Assembly: GCF_937958065.1 (NCBI RefSeq)
Contig: NZ_CALFXI010000073.1
Coordinates: forward strand, 35,390 to 99,389
Reading direction: 5' to 3'
Length of the DNA: 64,000 bases
Source of the DNA: an uncultured Steroidobacter sp.
GTDB lineage: Bacteria > Pseudomonadota > Gammaproteobacteria > Steroidobacterales > Steroidobacteraceae
A program made the position numbers and the translations under genes. Shown piece by piece: positions 12,401-20,542 of the stretch. Below the pieces are notes generated by a model. That model was not told the DNA's origin. It searched no databases and saw nothing but the letters and a program-made list of their open reading frames with translations. Numbering within the stretch: the stretch's first letter is position 1; the number at the start of each line of letters is the position of its first letter.

Positions 12401-13391
12401 TCGGCTTGCCGCCGCGGCCGGTCGCGCCTTCGTCACGAATCTCACCGCCCGAGCCGGTCGCCGCGCCGGGGAACGGCGAGATGGCGGTCGGATGATTGTG
12501 AGTCTCCACCTTCATCAGGATGTCGATGGGCTCGTCGTTGAACTGGTACGCGTGCCGATTCACATCGGCGAACCAGCGGCGACCCACCGGACCTTCGATC
12601 ACGGCGGCGTTGTCGCGATAGGCGGAAAGCACCCCGCGCGAGTTCTTCGCGTACGTGTTCTTGATCATGGCGAACAGCGACTTGGGCTGACGCTCGCCAT
12701 CGATGATCCAGTCGGCGTTGAAGATCTTGTGCCGGCAGTGCTCGGAGTTCGCCTGCGCGAACATCATCAGCTCAACGTCGGTGGGATCGCGGTTCAGCTT
12801 CTTGAAGTTGTCGGCGAGGTAATCGATCTCGTCCGCCGACAAGGCCAGGCCGAGCGATTCGTTCGCTTCCACCAGCGCCTCGCGGCCGCGCGCCAGCAGC
12901 GCGACCGTGTTCAGACGACGGGGCGCCTGATGATCGAACAACCGGGCCGCGTCCTCGTAGGAGAACACCGCCGATTCGGTCATGCGGTCGTAGAGCGCCG
13001 GTGCCATCGCTTCGAGATCCGCAGCCGACAACGGCTTGGAGCCGCGCACGAAATAGGCGATGCCGCGCTCGATGCGCTCGATCGCCTCCAGCCCGCACAC
13101 CTGGGCGATGTCGGTCGCCTTGCTCGACCACGGCGAAATCGTGCCGGGCCGGGGGATGACGACGATCAGTTGCTCGTCCGCGCCGGGCTCCGCGCCCGGC
13201 TGGGCCGGACCATAGCTCAGCAGGGCCTCGAGGACGCGCCGCTCTTCGGCGCTAAGTTCCCGTCGCGCTTGAACAAAGTGCGTGAAGCGCGTGGTCAGGG
13301 ACGCAACGGCGGGGACTCGCGAACGAAGGGCGGCAAGCACGCGAGCAGAGCGGAAATCGGACAGTGCAGGCGCGCCAGGCAGTGTCAGCAT
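9483..13391 (-). CDS. purL: Phosphoribosylformylglycinamidine synthase PurL (large type)
   Basis: This 1302-residue single-chain enzyme catalyses the glutamine- and ATP-dependent conversion of FGAR to FGAM, the fourth step of purine synthesis, in the cytoplasm. The N-terminal PurS-like region, two AIR-synthase-related halves (with VETHNHPTAISPFPGAATG and GLGGGAASS) and the C-terminal class I glutaminase are all present. The glutaminase nucleophile is the Cys in SLGVCNGCQMMAAL, and the catalytic His/Glu lie in MPHPERVYR near the C-terminus. Length matches the gammaproteobacterial enzyme. A rho-independent terminator separates it from the upstream DUF1820 gene, so it probably has its own promoter in 13392-13480. 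No clear Shine-Dalgarno precedes the ATG. Confidence 0.97.
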   Translation of the reverse strand: MLTLPGAPALSDFRSARVLAALRSRVPAVASLTTRFTHFVQARRELSAEERRVLEALLSYGPAQPGAEPGADEQLIVVIPRPGTISPWSSKATDIAQVCGLEAIERIERGIAYFVRGSKPLSAADLEAMAPALYDRMTESAVFSYEDAARLFDHQAPRRLNTVALLARGREALVEANESLGLALSADEIDYLADNFKKLNRDPTDVELMMFAQANSEHCRHKIFNADWIIDGERQPKSLFAMIKNTYAKNSRGVLSAYRDNAAVIEGPVGRRWFADVNRHAYQFNDEPIDILMKVETHNHPTAISPFPGAATGSGGEIRDEGATGRGGKPKAGLAGFSVSHLRIPGFEQPWEKDFGKPGRIASALDIMVEGPLGAAAFNNEFGRPNILGYFRTFELEAEADKSGSRATLRGYHKPIMIAGGVGNVRRMHVEKSEIPPGAKIVVLGGPAMLIGLGGGAASSVGSGASTEDLDFASVQRGNPEIQRRAQEVIDQCWAMGKDNPILLIHDVGAGGLSNAIPESVAHTDNRGGRIDLRTVPSVEPGMSPVEIWCNEAQERYVLLIDAKDVKRFADLCERERCPFAVVGDITDDGWLKVGDPLLKDPPVDLPLDVMLGKPPKMTRDVKRLPMLGDDFTSARLDVRDAAYRLLRFPAIADKTFLITIGDRTVGGLISRDPMVGPWQVPVSDVAVTISDYTSATGEAMAMGERTPLALLNAPASGRMAVAEAVTNIAAADVAALDQVRLSANWMAACGEPGEDADLYATVKAVGEEFCPALGITIPVGKDSLSMKTTWQSDNGPRRMVAPLSLIVSAFAPVRDVSRTLTPQLRPEIDSDLVLIDLGAGRDRLGGSCLAQVFGKLGHEAPDCDDPKVLASFFAAIVELREAGSIVAYHDRSDGGLFATLAEMAFAGHCGVDIDLGIEVRDCVAALFSEELGAVLQVRRDDLARVMATLNKHGLGTMSRVIGVVTKEDRVRVRSGGESLLDESRTELHRAWSETSFRMTQLRDNPRGAQEQFETVTDPNNPGLNVKLSFDLNQDIAAPFIAKGARPKVAILREQGVNSHVEMAAAFHRAGFAPFDVHMTDLVAGRFDLNEFRGMVICGGFSYGDVLGAGEGWAKSILFHSRLRDSFTKFFQRFETFSLGVCNGCQMMAALRELIPGTEHWPKFVRNRSEQFEGRLSLVEVVKSPSLFFAGMEGSRMPIAVAHGEGYADFAGRGNIDALIGANLMSLRFVDNYGNATERYPANPNGSPRGLTGITTPDGRVTLLMPHPERVYRTFQNSWHPDGWGEDSPWMRIFRNARVWVG

Positions 13392-13479
13392 GCGGTGCGG
13401 AGGGGGCAGCGGAACGGGCGCGAATCATACCGGAAATGGCGCCCGAAATGCGGCCGGTCGGCGGCCCGAAACGGCCGAC

Positions 13480-13512
13480 AAAACCGGGGGACGGATGCAG
13501 AAATCCGTCCCC
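13480..13512 (-). terminator. Rho-independent terminator after the DUF1820 gene
   Basis: On the minus strand a perfect 10-bp stem, GGGGACGGAT / ATCCGTCCCC, with a 6-nt loop (13487-13512) is followed within 3 nt by TTTT. It begins 12 bp downstream of the DUF1820 stop. Confidence 0.8.
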
Positions 13513-13524
13513 GGCGGCGCCGGC

Positions 13525-13854
13525 CTACTTCTTGTCGCCCGGCGTGTACACGGGCATCGGGAAGGGCGTGACGTTCGAGCCTTCGAAGTTGCTGATCTTG
13601 CTCACGCCCTGCTGCCGCACCTCATCGATGCGTAGCACCGAATGCATGGGCAGATAGGTGCGCTTCACGCCCTCGAATTCCGCTTTCACCTTTTCCTCGG
13701 TGGGGTCGACCACGACCGCCGAACGCTCGCCGAACACCAGTTCCTCGACTTCCACGAAGCCGAACAACGAGCCATGACTGACCTTGCGGGCGTAGATCTC
13801 GTAGACCTTGCCCTGGTTGACAAACACGACCTTGAAAATGTGACTGGCTGCCAT
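13525..13854 (-). CDS. DUF1820 family protein
   Basis: This 109-residue soluble protein has the features of the DUF1820 family, including the N-terminal HIFKVVFVNQGKVYEIYARKV strand region and the ELVFGERSAVVVDPTEEK block. The family is common in gammaproteobacteria and has no defined function. It resembles a small beta-rich fold similar to conserved RNA or regulatory adaptors, but that is speculation. It is followed by a strong terminator and lies divergently from tagH. Confidence 0.88.
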   Translation of the reverse strand: MAASHIFKVVFVNQGKVYEIYARKVSHGSLFGFVEVEELVFGERSAVVVDPTEEKVKAEFEGVKRTYLPMHSVLRIDEVRQQGVSKISNFEGSNVTPFPMPVYTPGDKK

Positions 13855-13973
13855 CTTGCTGTTGGGCCTAGGTTGGTAGGCTGCGGATCCAGGCTATGTA
13901 ACATTCCCGGGTCATGTGCCCGGCGCCACCGCGACCGCTACCGCGTAAGCAATCTCCTGAATTTATTCGGTCA

Positions 13974-15377
13974 ATGGCACTGAAACTCCGCATCATCAGC
14001 GATCACTACAAGGCGCTCGGCAAGCGCAGCTCGCGCCTGTTCGGCGTCACCGGCGGACGGATCGGCCGTGCCGCCGACAACGACTGGATCCTGCCGGACC
14101 CCGATCGCTACATCTCCAGCCACCACTGCAAAGTGGAGTTTCGTGCCGGCCAATGGATGTTGGAGGATACCAGCACCAACGGCGTCTTCATCAACGGCTC
14201 TGACGTACCCGCCTCGGTCGAGGGCGCTCATGCGCTCAAGGACGGCGACCGGCTGCGCCTGGGCGACTACGAAATCATCGTCAGCATCGACGAGCGCCAG
14301 GATTTCCCCCCGGACGCCAGCGGCCAGATCCCCGTCCCCGCGCCCGTCTCGGCAGCTCGTCGCAGTACGCCCGTCCCCGAAGTGGACCTGGGCGAAGAGC
14401 TGGACATCACCGACCTGTTGACCGACGCCGCCATCAAACCAGCCCCTGTCGCGCCCAGCGTCGGCAGCCCTGCGACCGGCCTGCTGGATATCAACAAGGC
14501 GCTGGGCATGGACCTGCAGCCCACTCGCCCCGGTCTGCCCAACAACACCGTGCCGGGCAAACCCTCGCGCAGCGGGTTCGCGTCGCTGCTGGACGGTCCC
14601 GAGCAAAGCGATCAGCGCGCTGGCGCGCCGGGCCGCAAGCCCGAGGACTGGCAGATGCAGACCCAGCCGTACGATCGCAAGTCGTTGCAGGCGTTGACCA
14701 ATCCCGCTGCGATGGCCCGCCCCGCAGACAAGCCAGCCGCGCCCGAAGCGCGCACCGGCCGGCGCTCGACTGATGCGATCGTGGAGCCGAGCAACGGCGT
14801 GGAAGCGTTCTGTCGCGGCGCTGGCATCGATCCGGCGTCGATCTCCCTGGAAACCCAGCACGCGCTGCTGCAACTGGCCGGCCAGATGACTCGCGAGGTG
14901 GTGCTCGGGCTGATGGACGTGCTCAAGGGTCGAGCCGATCAGAAGAGCCGGCTGCGACTGAGCCAGACGGGCATTCAGCCGGCCGACAACAATCCGCTCA
15001 AGTTCTCGGCGAGCGTCGATGAAGCGTTGGTCAAGCTGTTCGACGGCCACAACAACTCGCGTTATCTCGGCCCGGTCGACGCGATCCGCGACTCGTTCGC
15101 GGATCTGCGCGCGCATCAGCAGGCGTTGTCGGCCGCCATCCAGGCCGCGATCGACGAAGTCATGAATCGGATCGAGCCGGGCGAGCTGCAGGAGAAGTTC
15201 GATCGCGGCTTGAAGCGCGGCGCGCTGCTCGGCGCGGCCAACAGGATGAAGTACTGGGACCTGTACACCGAGTTCTATCACGTGCTCAATCAGCGCAACG
15301 AGCAGAACCTGCCGACGCTGTTCGCCGAAGAGCTGGCTCGCACGTACGCCGAGAAGGCGCAGCAGAAGAAGCGCTAA
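13974..15377 (+). CDS. tagH: FHA-domain protein of the type VI secretion TagH/ImpI family (orphan)
   Basis: This 467-residue cytoplasmic protein has an N-terminal forkhead-associated domain (about residues 10-95). It keeps the phosphothreonine-binding residues: GRIGRAADND, the SSHHCKVEF strand and STNGVFING. A proline-rich linker (about 100-270) leads to a C-terminal T6SS-type FHA-associated domain (about 290-430; LLQLAGQMTREVVLGLMDVLKGR and NNPLKFSASVDEAL). TagH/Fha proteins bind phosphorylated partners and control T6SS assembly through the PpkA/PppA pathway. No other T6SS gene lies in the window, so it is an orphan here. The start ATG at 13974 fits the conserved LKLRIISDH; an in-frame start 60 bp upstream is less likely. 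The stop overlaps that of mltF by 4 bp. Confidence 0.85.
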   Translation: MALKLRIISDHYKALGKRSSRLFGVTGGRIGRAADNDWILPDPDRYISSHHCKVEFRAGQWMLEDTSTNGVFINGSDVPASVEGAHALKDGDRLRLGDYEIIVSIDERQDFPPDASGQIPVPAPVSAARRSTPVPEVDLGEELDITDLLTDAAIKPAPVAPSVGSPATGLLDINKALGMDLQPTRPGLPNNTVPGKPSRSGFASLLDGPEQSDQRAGAPGRKPEDWQMQTQPYDRKSLQALTNPAAMARPADKPAAPEARTGRRSTDAIVEPSNGVEAFCRGAGIDPASISLETQHALLQLAGQMTREVVLGLMDVLKGRADQKSRLRLSQTGIQPADNNPLKFSASVDEALVKLFDGHNNSRYLGPVDAIRDSFADLRAHQQALSAAIQAAIDEVMNRIEPGELQEKFDRGLKRGALLGAANRMKYWDLYTEFYHVLNQRNEQNLPTLFAEELARTYAEKAQQKKR

Positions 15378-16810
15378 GGCGAACGCCTCGGCGTCAGCAT
15401 GCTGTTCGGATTGGTGGGCGCGACGGTGCTGGTCGCGCTCGTGGTTGCACCGGCCTCGCGTTGAGCCGCCGGACCGTTGTCGGTCGCAACCCAATCCAGA
15501 ATGTCCATGTAGCCCCGAATGTTCTCGACGAAGCGCACCGGCTCCCAGCCTCTCGCATAGCCGCGCTTCACTCGCGAATACCATTTCTCTTGCGTCAGCA
15601 ACGGCAGATGCTCACGCACGTCATTCCACGAATCCGGATTCTTGCCGTGCATCTGCGTCAGGATGCGTGCGTCCTCGAGATGGCCGACGCCGACGTTGTA
15701 CGCGGCCAGCGTGAACCAGGTTCGATCCGGTTCGAGAATTCGCTTGGGAATCTGGTCGCGCAGCCAGACGAAATATTTCGCGCCGCCGAAGATGCTGGCG
15801 CGCGGATCGAGCCGGTCGCCGACATTCAATGCCTGCGCCGTTTCTTCGGTGAGCATCATCAAACCGCGCACGCCGGTGTGAGACGTCGCGCCCGGATCCC
15901 AATGCGATTCCTGATAACCGACCGCCGCGAGCAGGCGCCAGTCGACCCCGATCTCCGCGGCCGCCTCCTTGAACCAATGTCGATACTGCGGCAGACGCGA
16001 TTCGATATGTTCCATGAAGACGCGCGCCTGGATGTAATCGAAGCGGTCGGTCGCCCCATAATAAGTATCGAGAATGGACGCAAGCCGGCCTTCCGCGCGT
16101 GCCGATGAAAAGAATGCGGTGACACGCTTGAGCAGCGTTGGATCGCGCGAATCCACCGCCCACGCCAGCGCCTTGCCGCCGGAGAGGTCGAAGGCAATTC
16201 GAATCTCGGGATGGAACGCGCGGCCGATGGCGAACTCATTCGAATCCGCGACGGTGTAATCGAACTCGCGCCGGGACAATCGATACAACAGCTCTTCGGT
16301 TTCCACCGCGGGATTCTCGACCCACGACAGGTTGCCGAAGTGAACGCGCAGTTGTTCGAGCGTAGCGGCGTGCGCACTGCCGGCGACGACCTCGATGTGC
16401 CCGTCGTAGGTTTGATCGAGCCGTCGCGGTCTCGGATCGCCCTGCCGGAAGATCAGATGCTCGCGCACCTGCTGATACGGCGGGCCAAAGCCCGTTTGCG
16501 GCGGCAGGCGCAGGCCGCGCGTCAGACCGGCGGCGGCGATGTGAGCCCGTCGCGATTCGAGCTCGCGCAGCACGTCGGCGACGTTGGGAACGGAATATAT
16601 GAACAGTTTGACGCCCAGCTCGGCGGCAAAGCGCGCGGCCAGATCGAATTCGGGTCCCTGCGGGCCGTCCGCCCCCAGGTAATAGGCGCTCGGCAGGTTG
16701 CGGGTGACGACGCGCAGCTCGCCACTGCGCAATATCTGCTCCATGACGCTGGGCGGCTGGGAACACGTGCCCAGCAGCAGCATCGCAATGATGGCCAGGG
16801 CAATCTTCAC
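15374..16810 (-). CDS. mltF: Membrane-bound lytic murein transglycosylase F
   Basis: This 478-residue envelope enzyme cleaves the glycan strands of peptidoglycan with formation of 1,6-anhydro ends. It has an N-terminal hydrophobic segment ending in a lipobox-like LLLGTC (the Thr at -1 is unusual), then a solute-binding-protein-like module (about residues 30-250; LRVVTRNLPSAYYLG) and an SLT catalytic domain (about 270-440). The SLT domain has the catalytic Glu in GYQESHWDPGATSHTGVRGLMML and the AAYNVG motif. I place the start at GTG 16810, because AGGAGG lies 4 nt before it; the open frame extends to a TTG at 16828 without a binding site. It is convergent with tagH, overlapping by 4 bp. Confidence 0.93.
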   Translation of the reverse strand: MKIALAIIAMLLLGTCSQPPSVMEQILRSGELRVVTRNLPSAYYLGADGPQGPEFDLAARFAAELGVKLFIYSVPNVADVLRELESRRAHIAAAGLTRGLRLPPQTGFGPPYQQVREHLIFRQGDPRPRRLDQTYDGHIEVVAGSAHAATLEQLRVHFGNLSWVENPAVETEELLYRLSRREFDYTVADSNEFAIGRAFHPEIRIAFDLSGGKALAWAVDSRDPTLLKRVTAFFSSARAEGRLASILDTYYGATDRFDYIQARVFMEHIESRLPQYRHWFKEAAAEIGVDWRLLAAVGYQESHWDPGATSHTGVRGLMMLTEETAQALNVGDRLDPRASIFGGAKYFVWLRDQIPKRILEPDRTWFTLAAYNVGVGHLEDARILTQMHGKNPDSWNDVREHLPLLTQEKWYSRVKRGYARGWEPVRFVENIRGYMDILDWVATDNGPAAQREAGATTSATSTVAPTNPNSMLTPRRSP

Positions 16811-17118
16811 CCAGCCTCCTAGTGGCAACCCGCAAGGTCCGGCATTGGACCCGAAAGCCGGCCCCGGAGCAATGTCGCCGGCCTGCTACTAAACAGCGAC
16901 TCGGGCATCCTGCCACTCGCGCCGAGGCGCAGCGGGGAAAAGGCGCGATTTTTCCCCTGCGCTCGCCGCCTGCGGCGGCGGGCACATCCCTGTACCTGGG
17001 GTGGACACCATGAGTTTCATACTAGGAGGCCCCAGGCGACGGATGAGGGTTTCCCCGCCCTGTCCCGTCCCTGCGCGACTGCATGCCGATGGCATCGGAG
17101 CCGTGGCAAACTGGCGTG
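16811..17118. other. Intergenic region with two strong hairpins
   Basis: No gene is visible between the divergent mltF and amidase genes. The segment contains a long hairpin at about 16926-16965 (GCAGCGGGGAAAA pairing with TTTTCCCCTGCGC around an 8-nt loop) and directly beside it GCCGCC-tgc-GGCGGC (16965-16979). Both gene promoters must lie here. The hairpins could be an intergenic repeat, a leader structure or a bidirectional block. I recognise no riboswitch consensus. Confidence 0.5.
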
Positions 17119-18468
17119 ATGCATACACTCGAAGACCTCACTCGTGCGCTGGCCTCCGGCGCCGTCCGTGCTCGGGAGCTCGTCGACAGCGCTCTCGATC
17201 GAATCGCCGATCCCAATGGTGAAGGCGCGCGCGCCTTCATGACCGTGGCTGCACAAAGCGCCCGTGCTCAGGCCGACGAGATCGACCGGCAGCGAGCGGC
17301 CGGAGCAACGGTCCCGGCATTCGCCGGCATCCCGATCGCCATCAAGGATCTGTTCGATGTCGCGGGCGAAGTCACGCGCGCGGGCTCGCGCATCCTGGCC
17401 AATGAGCCGCCTGCCCTGCGAGATGCGCCCGTCATTGCAAGACTCCGCGGCGCCGGCTTCATTTTCATCGGTCGCAACACGATGACCGAGTTTGCGTTCT
17501 CCGGCCTGGGATTGAATCCTCACTACGGCACGCCCGCGAGTCCTTTCGATCGCGCGACTGGCCGAATTCCCGGCGGCTCGACCTCCGGTGGCGCGGTTGC
17601 GGTTGCGGACGGCATGGCGGTGGCGAGCTTGGGCACAGACACCGGCGGTTCCTGTCGAATCCCCGCTGCGTTCTGCGGCATCGTGGGTTTCAAACCGACA
17701 GCACATCGCGTGCCGCGCGATGGCGCGACACCCCTCGCTCATTCGCTCGATTCGATTGGGCCGTTGGCGAACAGCGTGTCGTGTTGCGCGACTCTCGATT
17801 CGATCCTGCGAGGAGTGACGCCTCGCACGCCCGCCTCTGTTTCACTCAGCGACGTTCGACTGCAGCTCCCAACGTCGCTCGTGCTGAATGACATGGACGA
17901 GCATGTCACAAGGGCTTTCGAGCGCGGTGTCGAAGACCTGGCACGCGCAGGCGTTTCGATCTCGCGACGGCCGTTGCCCGAGCTGCTGCGCATTCCAGAG
18001 ATCAACTCGCGCGGTGGGATTGCGACCGCCGAAGCGTATGCGTGGCATCGTCCATTGATCGAGCATCATCGCGATCAATACGACCCTCGCGTCGCGAGCC
18101 GGATCATCAAGGGCGCCGATTTGAGCTACCAGGATGTGCGCGACATGCACGATGCACGCGCCGAGGTCATTGCGAATTTCGAGCGCGCCACCAGCGACGT
18201 GGATGCTCTGGTGTTACCGACGACGCCGATCATTCCGCCACCGTTCTCTGCGTTCGAACACGACGCCGATTACGCGCGGCTGAATGTGCTCGTGTTGCGC
18301 AATCCATCGGTGGCGAACTTCCTCGACGGCTGCGCGATTTCGTTACCAGTGCATCGCCCTGGCGAGCCGCCCGTGGGCTTGATGCTCATCGGACGGCGCG
18401 GCAGTGACGATCGTTTGCTGGCGATTGCGCAAGCGATCGAGGCCGCGTTGAAGCAGCGTCGGATGTAG
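17119..18468 (+). CDS. Amidase-signature family hydrolase
   Basis: This 449-residue soluble enzyme of the amidase signature family hydrolyses a carboxamide or ester. The Ser-cisSer-Lys triad is complete: Lys in IAIKDLFDVAG, cis-Ser in PGGSTSGGAVAVADG and the nucleophile Ser in GTDTGGSCRIPAAFCG. The sequence resembles stand-alone amidases or allophanate-hydrolase-like enzymes more than GatA, because no gatB or gatC is nearby and the C-terminal half is short. The substrate is unknown. The start ATG at 17119 (or GTG 17116) gives MHTLEDLTRAL, the usual family start; the longer frame adds an unrelated dozen residues. The next gene, 72 bp downstream, encodes a lipoprotein. Confidence 0.9.
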   Translation: MHTLEDLTRALASGAVRARELVDSALDRIADPNGEGARAFMTVAAQSARAQADEIDRQRAAGATVPAFAGIPIAIKDLFDVAGEVTRAGSRILANEPPALRDAPVIARLRGAGFIFIGRNTMTEFAFSGLGLNPHYGTPASPFDRATGRIPGGSTSGGAVAVADGMAVASLGTDTGGSCRIPAAFCGIVGFKPTAHRVPRDGATPLAHSLDSIGPLANSVSCCATLDSILRGVTPRTPASVSLSDVRLQLPTSLVLNDMDEHVTRAFERGVEDLARAGVSISRRPLPELLRIPEINSRGGIATAEAYAWHRPLIEHHRDQYDPRVASRIIKGADLSYQDVRDMHDARAEVIANFERATSDVDALVLPTTPIIPPPFSAFEHDADYARLNVLVLRNPSVANFLDGCAISLPVHRPGEPPVGLMLIGRRGSDDRLLAIAQAIEAALKQRRM

Positions 18469-18540
18469 CCCCAACGGGGTGCAACCATCCGCTTGGGAGA
18501 GGTATAACAGGGACTCCTGGCCTCGTGACAAGGAGTCTCT

Positions 18541-19665
18541 GTGAACACAATCGGCTGGAACGGCGCGCTTTCTGCGATCGCTTTGCTGGCACTGGCGGGC
18601 TGCGGCTCCGATGTGCCCTCGCCGCCTGCCGCTGATGCGACCGTCGCCGCACAGCAGGCCACAGCGTTCATCGAAGCCATCAAGCCGCGGCGTGACGGCA
18701 AGCCCGTCATCGCCATTCTCGCCCGGAACGAAGGCACGGAGATCACGGACTTTCTGCTGACGCACGCAGTTCTGCAACGTGCGGACATTGCCGACGTGCA
18801 TGCCGTCGCGCCTCGCTCCGGTCGCGTCTCTTTATATCCGGCGCTGCAGGTCGAAGTAACGCAGGATCTCGCGACCTTCGACCGAACGTATCCCGAGGGC
18901 GCCGATTACGTGATCGTGCCGGCCATGAGCGACAGCAACGATGACGCCATTCTGTCCTGGCTGAAACGACAATCGGATCACGGCGCACGCATCATCGGCA
19001 TCTGCGCGGGTGGACTCGTGGTCGGCAACGCCGGTCTGCTGGACGGTCGACGCTTCACGACGCATTGGTACTACGTCGATGAATTGCGCGACAGCCATCC
19101 CACGGCCGTCTATGTGCCTCATCAGCGATATGTGATCAACGACCACATCGCCACGACCACCGGCATCACCGCCTCGGTGCCGACCATGCTCGCTCTGATC
19201 GAAGCGATCGGCGGACGCGACAGGGCCCAGGCACTCGCGACCGAATTTGGCGTGGAGTCGTGGACACCCATGCACGACAGCTCCCTGTTCGGACTCAACT
19301 TGGAGCGCAGGTTCCGCTACATCGTCAACAAGCTCGCGTTCTGGCGCCGTGATGAAATGCGCGTCGACGTTGTAGATGGCATGGACGATATCGCGCTCGC
19401 ATTCACCGCCGACGCCTGGTCGCGCACCGGACATATAACGGTGCAAGCGGCCGCCCCAGCACCGGTGAAGCTTCGCAGCGGCATCACGCTCCTGCCCGAG
19501 CCTGCGGCGGACGATGCCGCTGCTCTGCCGCTCGCCTCCGACCTGAAGCCCATGGAACAACTCGATCGCACCCTCTGCGACATCGGCTCGCGCTTCGGCA
19601 CGGCCCGTCGCGAGTGGGTGATGATGGAGCTGGAATATCCGGGTCAGCCGGCATGCGCCGAGTAA
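18541..19665 (+). CDS. Lipoprotein with DJ-1/PfpI (AraC-like glutaminase) domain
   Basis: This 374-residue protein starts with GTG behind AAGGAG. Residues 1-21 form a lipoprotein signal with lipobox LAGC (Cys21), so it is likely anchored in the envelope. Residues 50-220 are a DJ-1/PfpI-type domain of the kind usually found at the N-terminus of AraC regulators, with the nucleophile-elbow Cys155 in GICAGG and the following FTTHWYYVDEL. The AraC DNA-binding part is absent. It is replaced by about 140 residues with no motif I recognise (VNKLAFWRRDEMRVDVVDGMDD). The role of an exported DJ-1 domain is unknown; ligand sensing or a hydrolase activity are both possible. Confidence 0.82.
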   Translation: MNTIGWNGALSAIALLALAGCGSDVPSPPAADATVAAQQATAFIEAIKPRRDGKPVIAILARNEGTEITDFLLTHAVLQRADIADVHAVAPRSGRVSLYPALQVEVTQDLATFDRTYPEGADYVIVPAMSDSNDDAILSWLKRQSDHGARIIGICAGGLVVGNAGLLDGRRFTTHWYYVDELRDSHPTAVYVPHQRYVINDHIATTTGITASVPTMLALIEAIGGRDRAQALATEFGVESWTPMHDSSLFGLNLERRFRYIVNKLAFWRRDEMRVDVVDGMDDIALAFTADAWSRTGHITVQAAAPAPVKLRSGITLLPEPAADDAAALPLASDLKPMEQLDRTLCDIGSRFGTARREWVMMELEYPGQPACAE

Positions 19666-19695
19666 GAACCGAGCCAGACGTTTGCCGCGACTTCG

Positions 19696-19731
19696 AAAAA
19701 GCGCTCTGGTTCAGTGATTGAACCGCAGAGC
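19696..19731 (-). terminator. Probable terminator of the ABC/adaptor operon
   Basis: On the minus strand GCTCT-gc-GGTTCA pairs with TGAACC-AGAGC around a 5-nt loop, followed by gc and TTTTT (19696-19700). It lies about 110 bp beyond the ATPase stop, which argues that no permease gene follows in this operon. Confidence 0.68.
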
Positions 19732-19840
19732 TACGGCCGGAAAGTTGCGCAGCATCCTGCGCGACCACCCTCATTGCGCTCGCCAGGCACCGCTGTGATG
19801 TCCTGTTTTGCCGTCGATGCACTCCTGACTGGCTCGCCCT

Positions 19841-20521
19841 CTACGCGGCGAGCAATGTCTCGCTGACCACGCGGCCGTCGAGAAACTTGATGGTGCGCTT
19901 TGCATGCGCGGCGTGCGCGAGCGAATGCGTCACCATCACCACGGTGGTTCCGGCCTGGTTGATTTCGCCGAGCATGGCCATGACCTCCGCGCCGTTCTCG
20001 GTATCCAGATTGCCGGTGGGCTCGTCGGCCAGGATCAGCTTTGGATTCGCCACCAGCGCGCGTGCGATCGCCACGCGTTGCTGCTGACCGCCGGAGAGTT
20101 GATGGGGCAGATGCCTGGCGCGATGACTCAATCCCACGCGATCCAGTGCCGCAGCGATTCGCTTGACCCGCTCGGCGCGGCGCATGCCCTGATAGAGCAG
20201 CGATACTTCGACGTTCTCGGTGACGTTCAGGTCGTCGATGAGATTGAAGCTCTGGAACACGAAACCGATGCCGCTGCGGCGTCGTTGCGTCAGCTGTCGT
20301 TCCGAATGGCGCGCCACATCCTCGCCGAAAAACCAGTACGAGCCGCTGCTGGGGCTGTCGAGCAGCCCGAGGATGTTCAACAACGTGGACTTGCCGCACC
20401 CCGAAGGCCCCATGATGGCGACGAACTCGCCGGCCTGGATCTCCAGCGACACGTTGCTCAGCGCGCGCGTTTCCACTTCTTCGGTGCGATACGTTTTCGA
20501 CAGATTTTCCAGCTTCAGCAT
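19841..20521 (-). CDS. ABC transporter ATP-binding protein (MacB/LolD type)
   Basis: This 226-residue ATPase has the complete nucleotide-binding set: Walker A GPSGCGKST (about residues 39-47), Q-loop in FVFQSFNLIDDLN, signature LSGGQQQRVAIARAL, Walker B LILADEPTGNLD and the switch His in VTHSLAHA. It is of the MacB/LolD/FtsE class that energises mechanotransmission-type exporters. The upstream gene on the same strand (21-bp gap) is a periplasmic adaptor, which fits a MacAB-like export complex. The expected FtsX-fold permease is not encoded next to it on either side, and a terminator follows. Confidence 0.92.
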   Translation of the reverse strand: MLKLENLSKTYRTEEVETRALSNVSLEIQAGEFVAIMGPSGCGKSTLLNILGLLDSPSSGSYWFFGEDVARHSERQLTQRRRSGIGFVFQSFNLIDDLNVTENVEVSLLYQGMRRAERVKRIAAALDRVGLSHRARHLPHQLSGGQQQRVAIARALVANPKLILADEPTGNLDTENGAEVMAMLGEINQAGTTVVMVTHSLAHAAHAKRTIKFLDGRVVSETLLAA

Positions 20522-20542
20522 GCCCGCTCCTCTCTGCCAGAC

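Noticed and set aside
9552..13571. Very long plus-strand open frame of 1339 codons
   Set aside because: It is the antisense shadow of purL, caused by the high GC content; composition is dominated by Arg, Ala and His and there is no recognisable domain.
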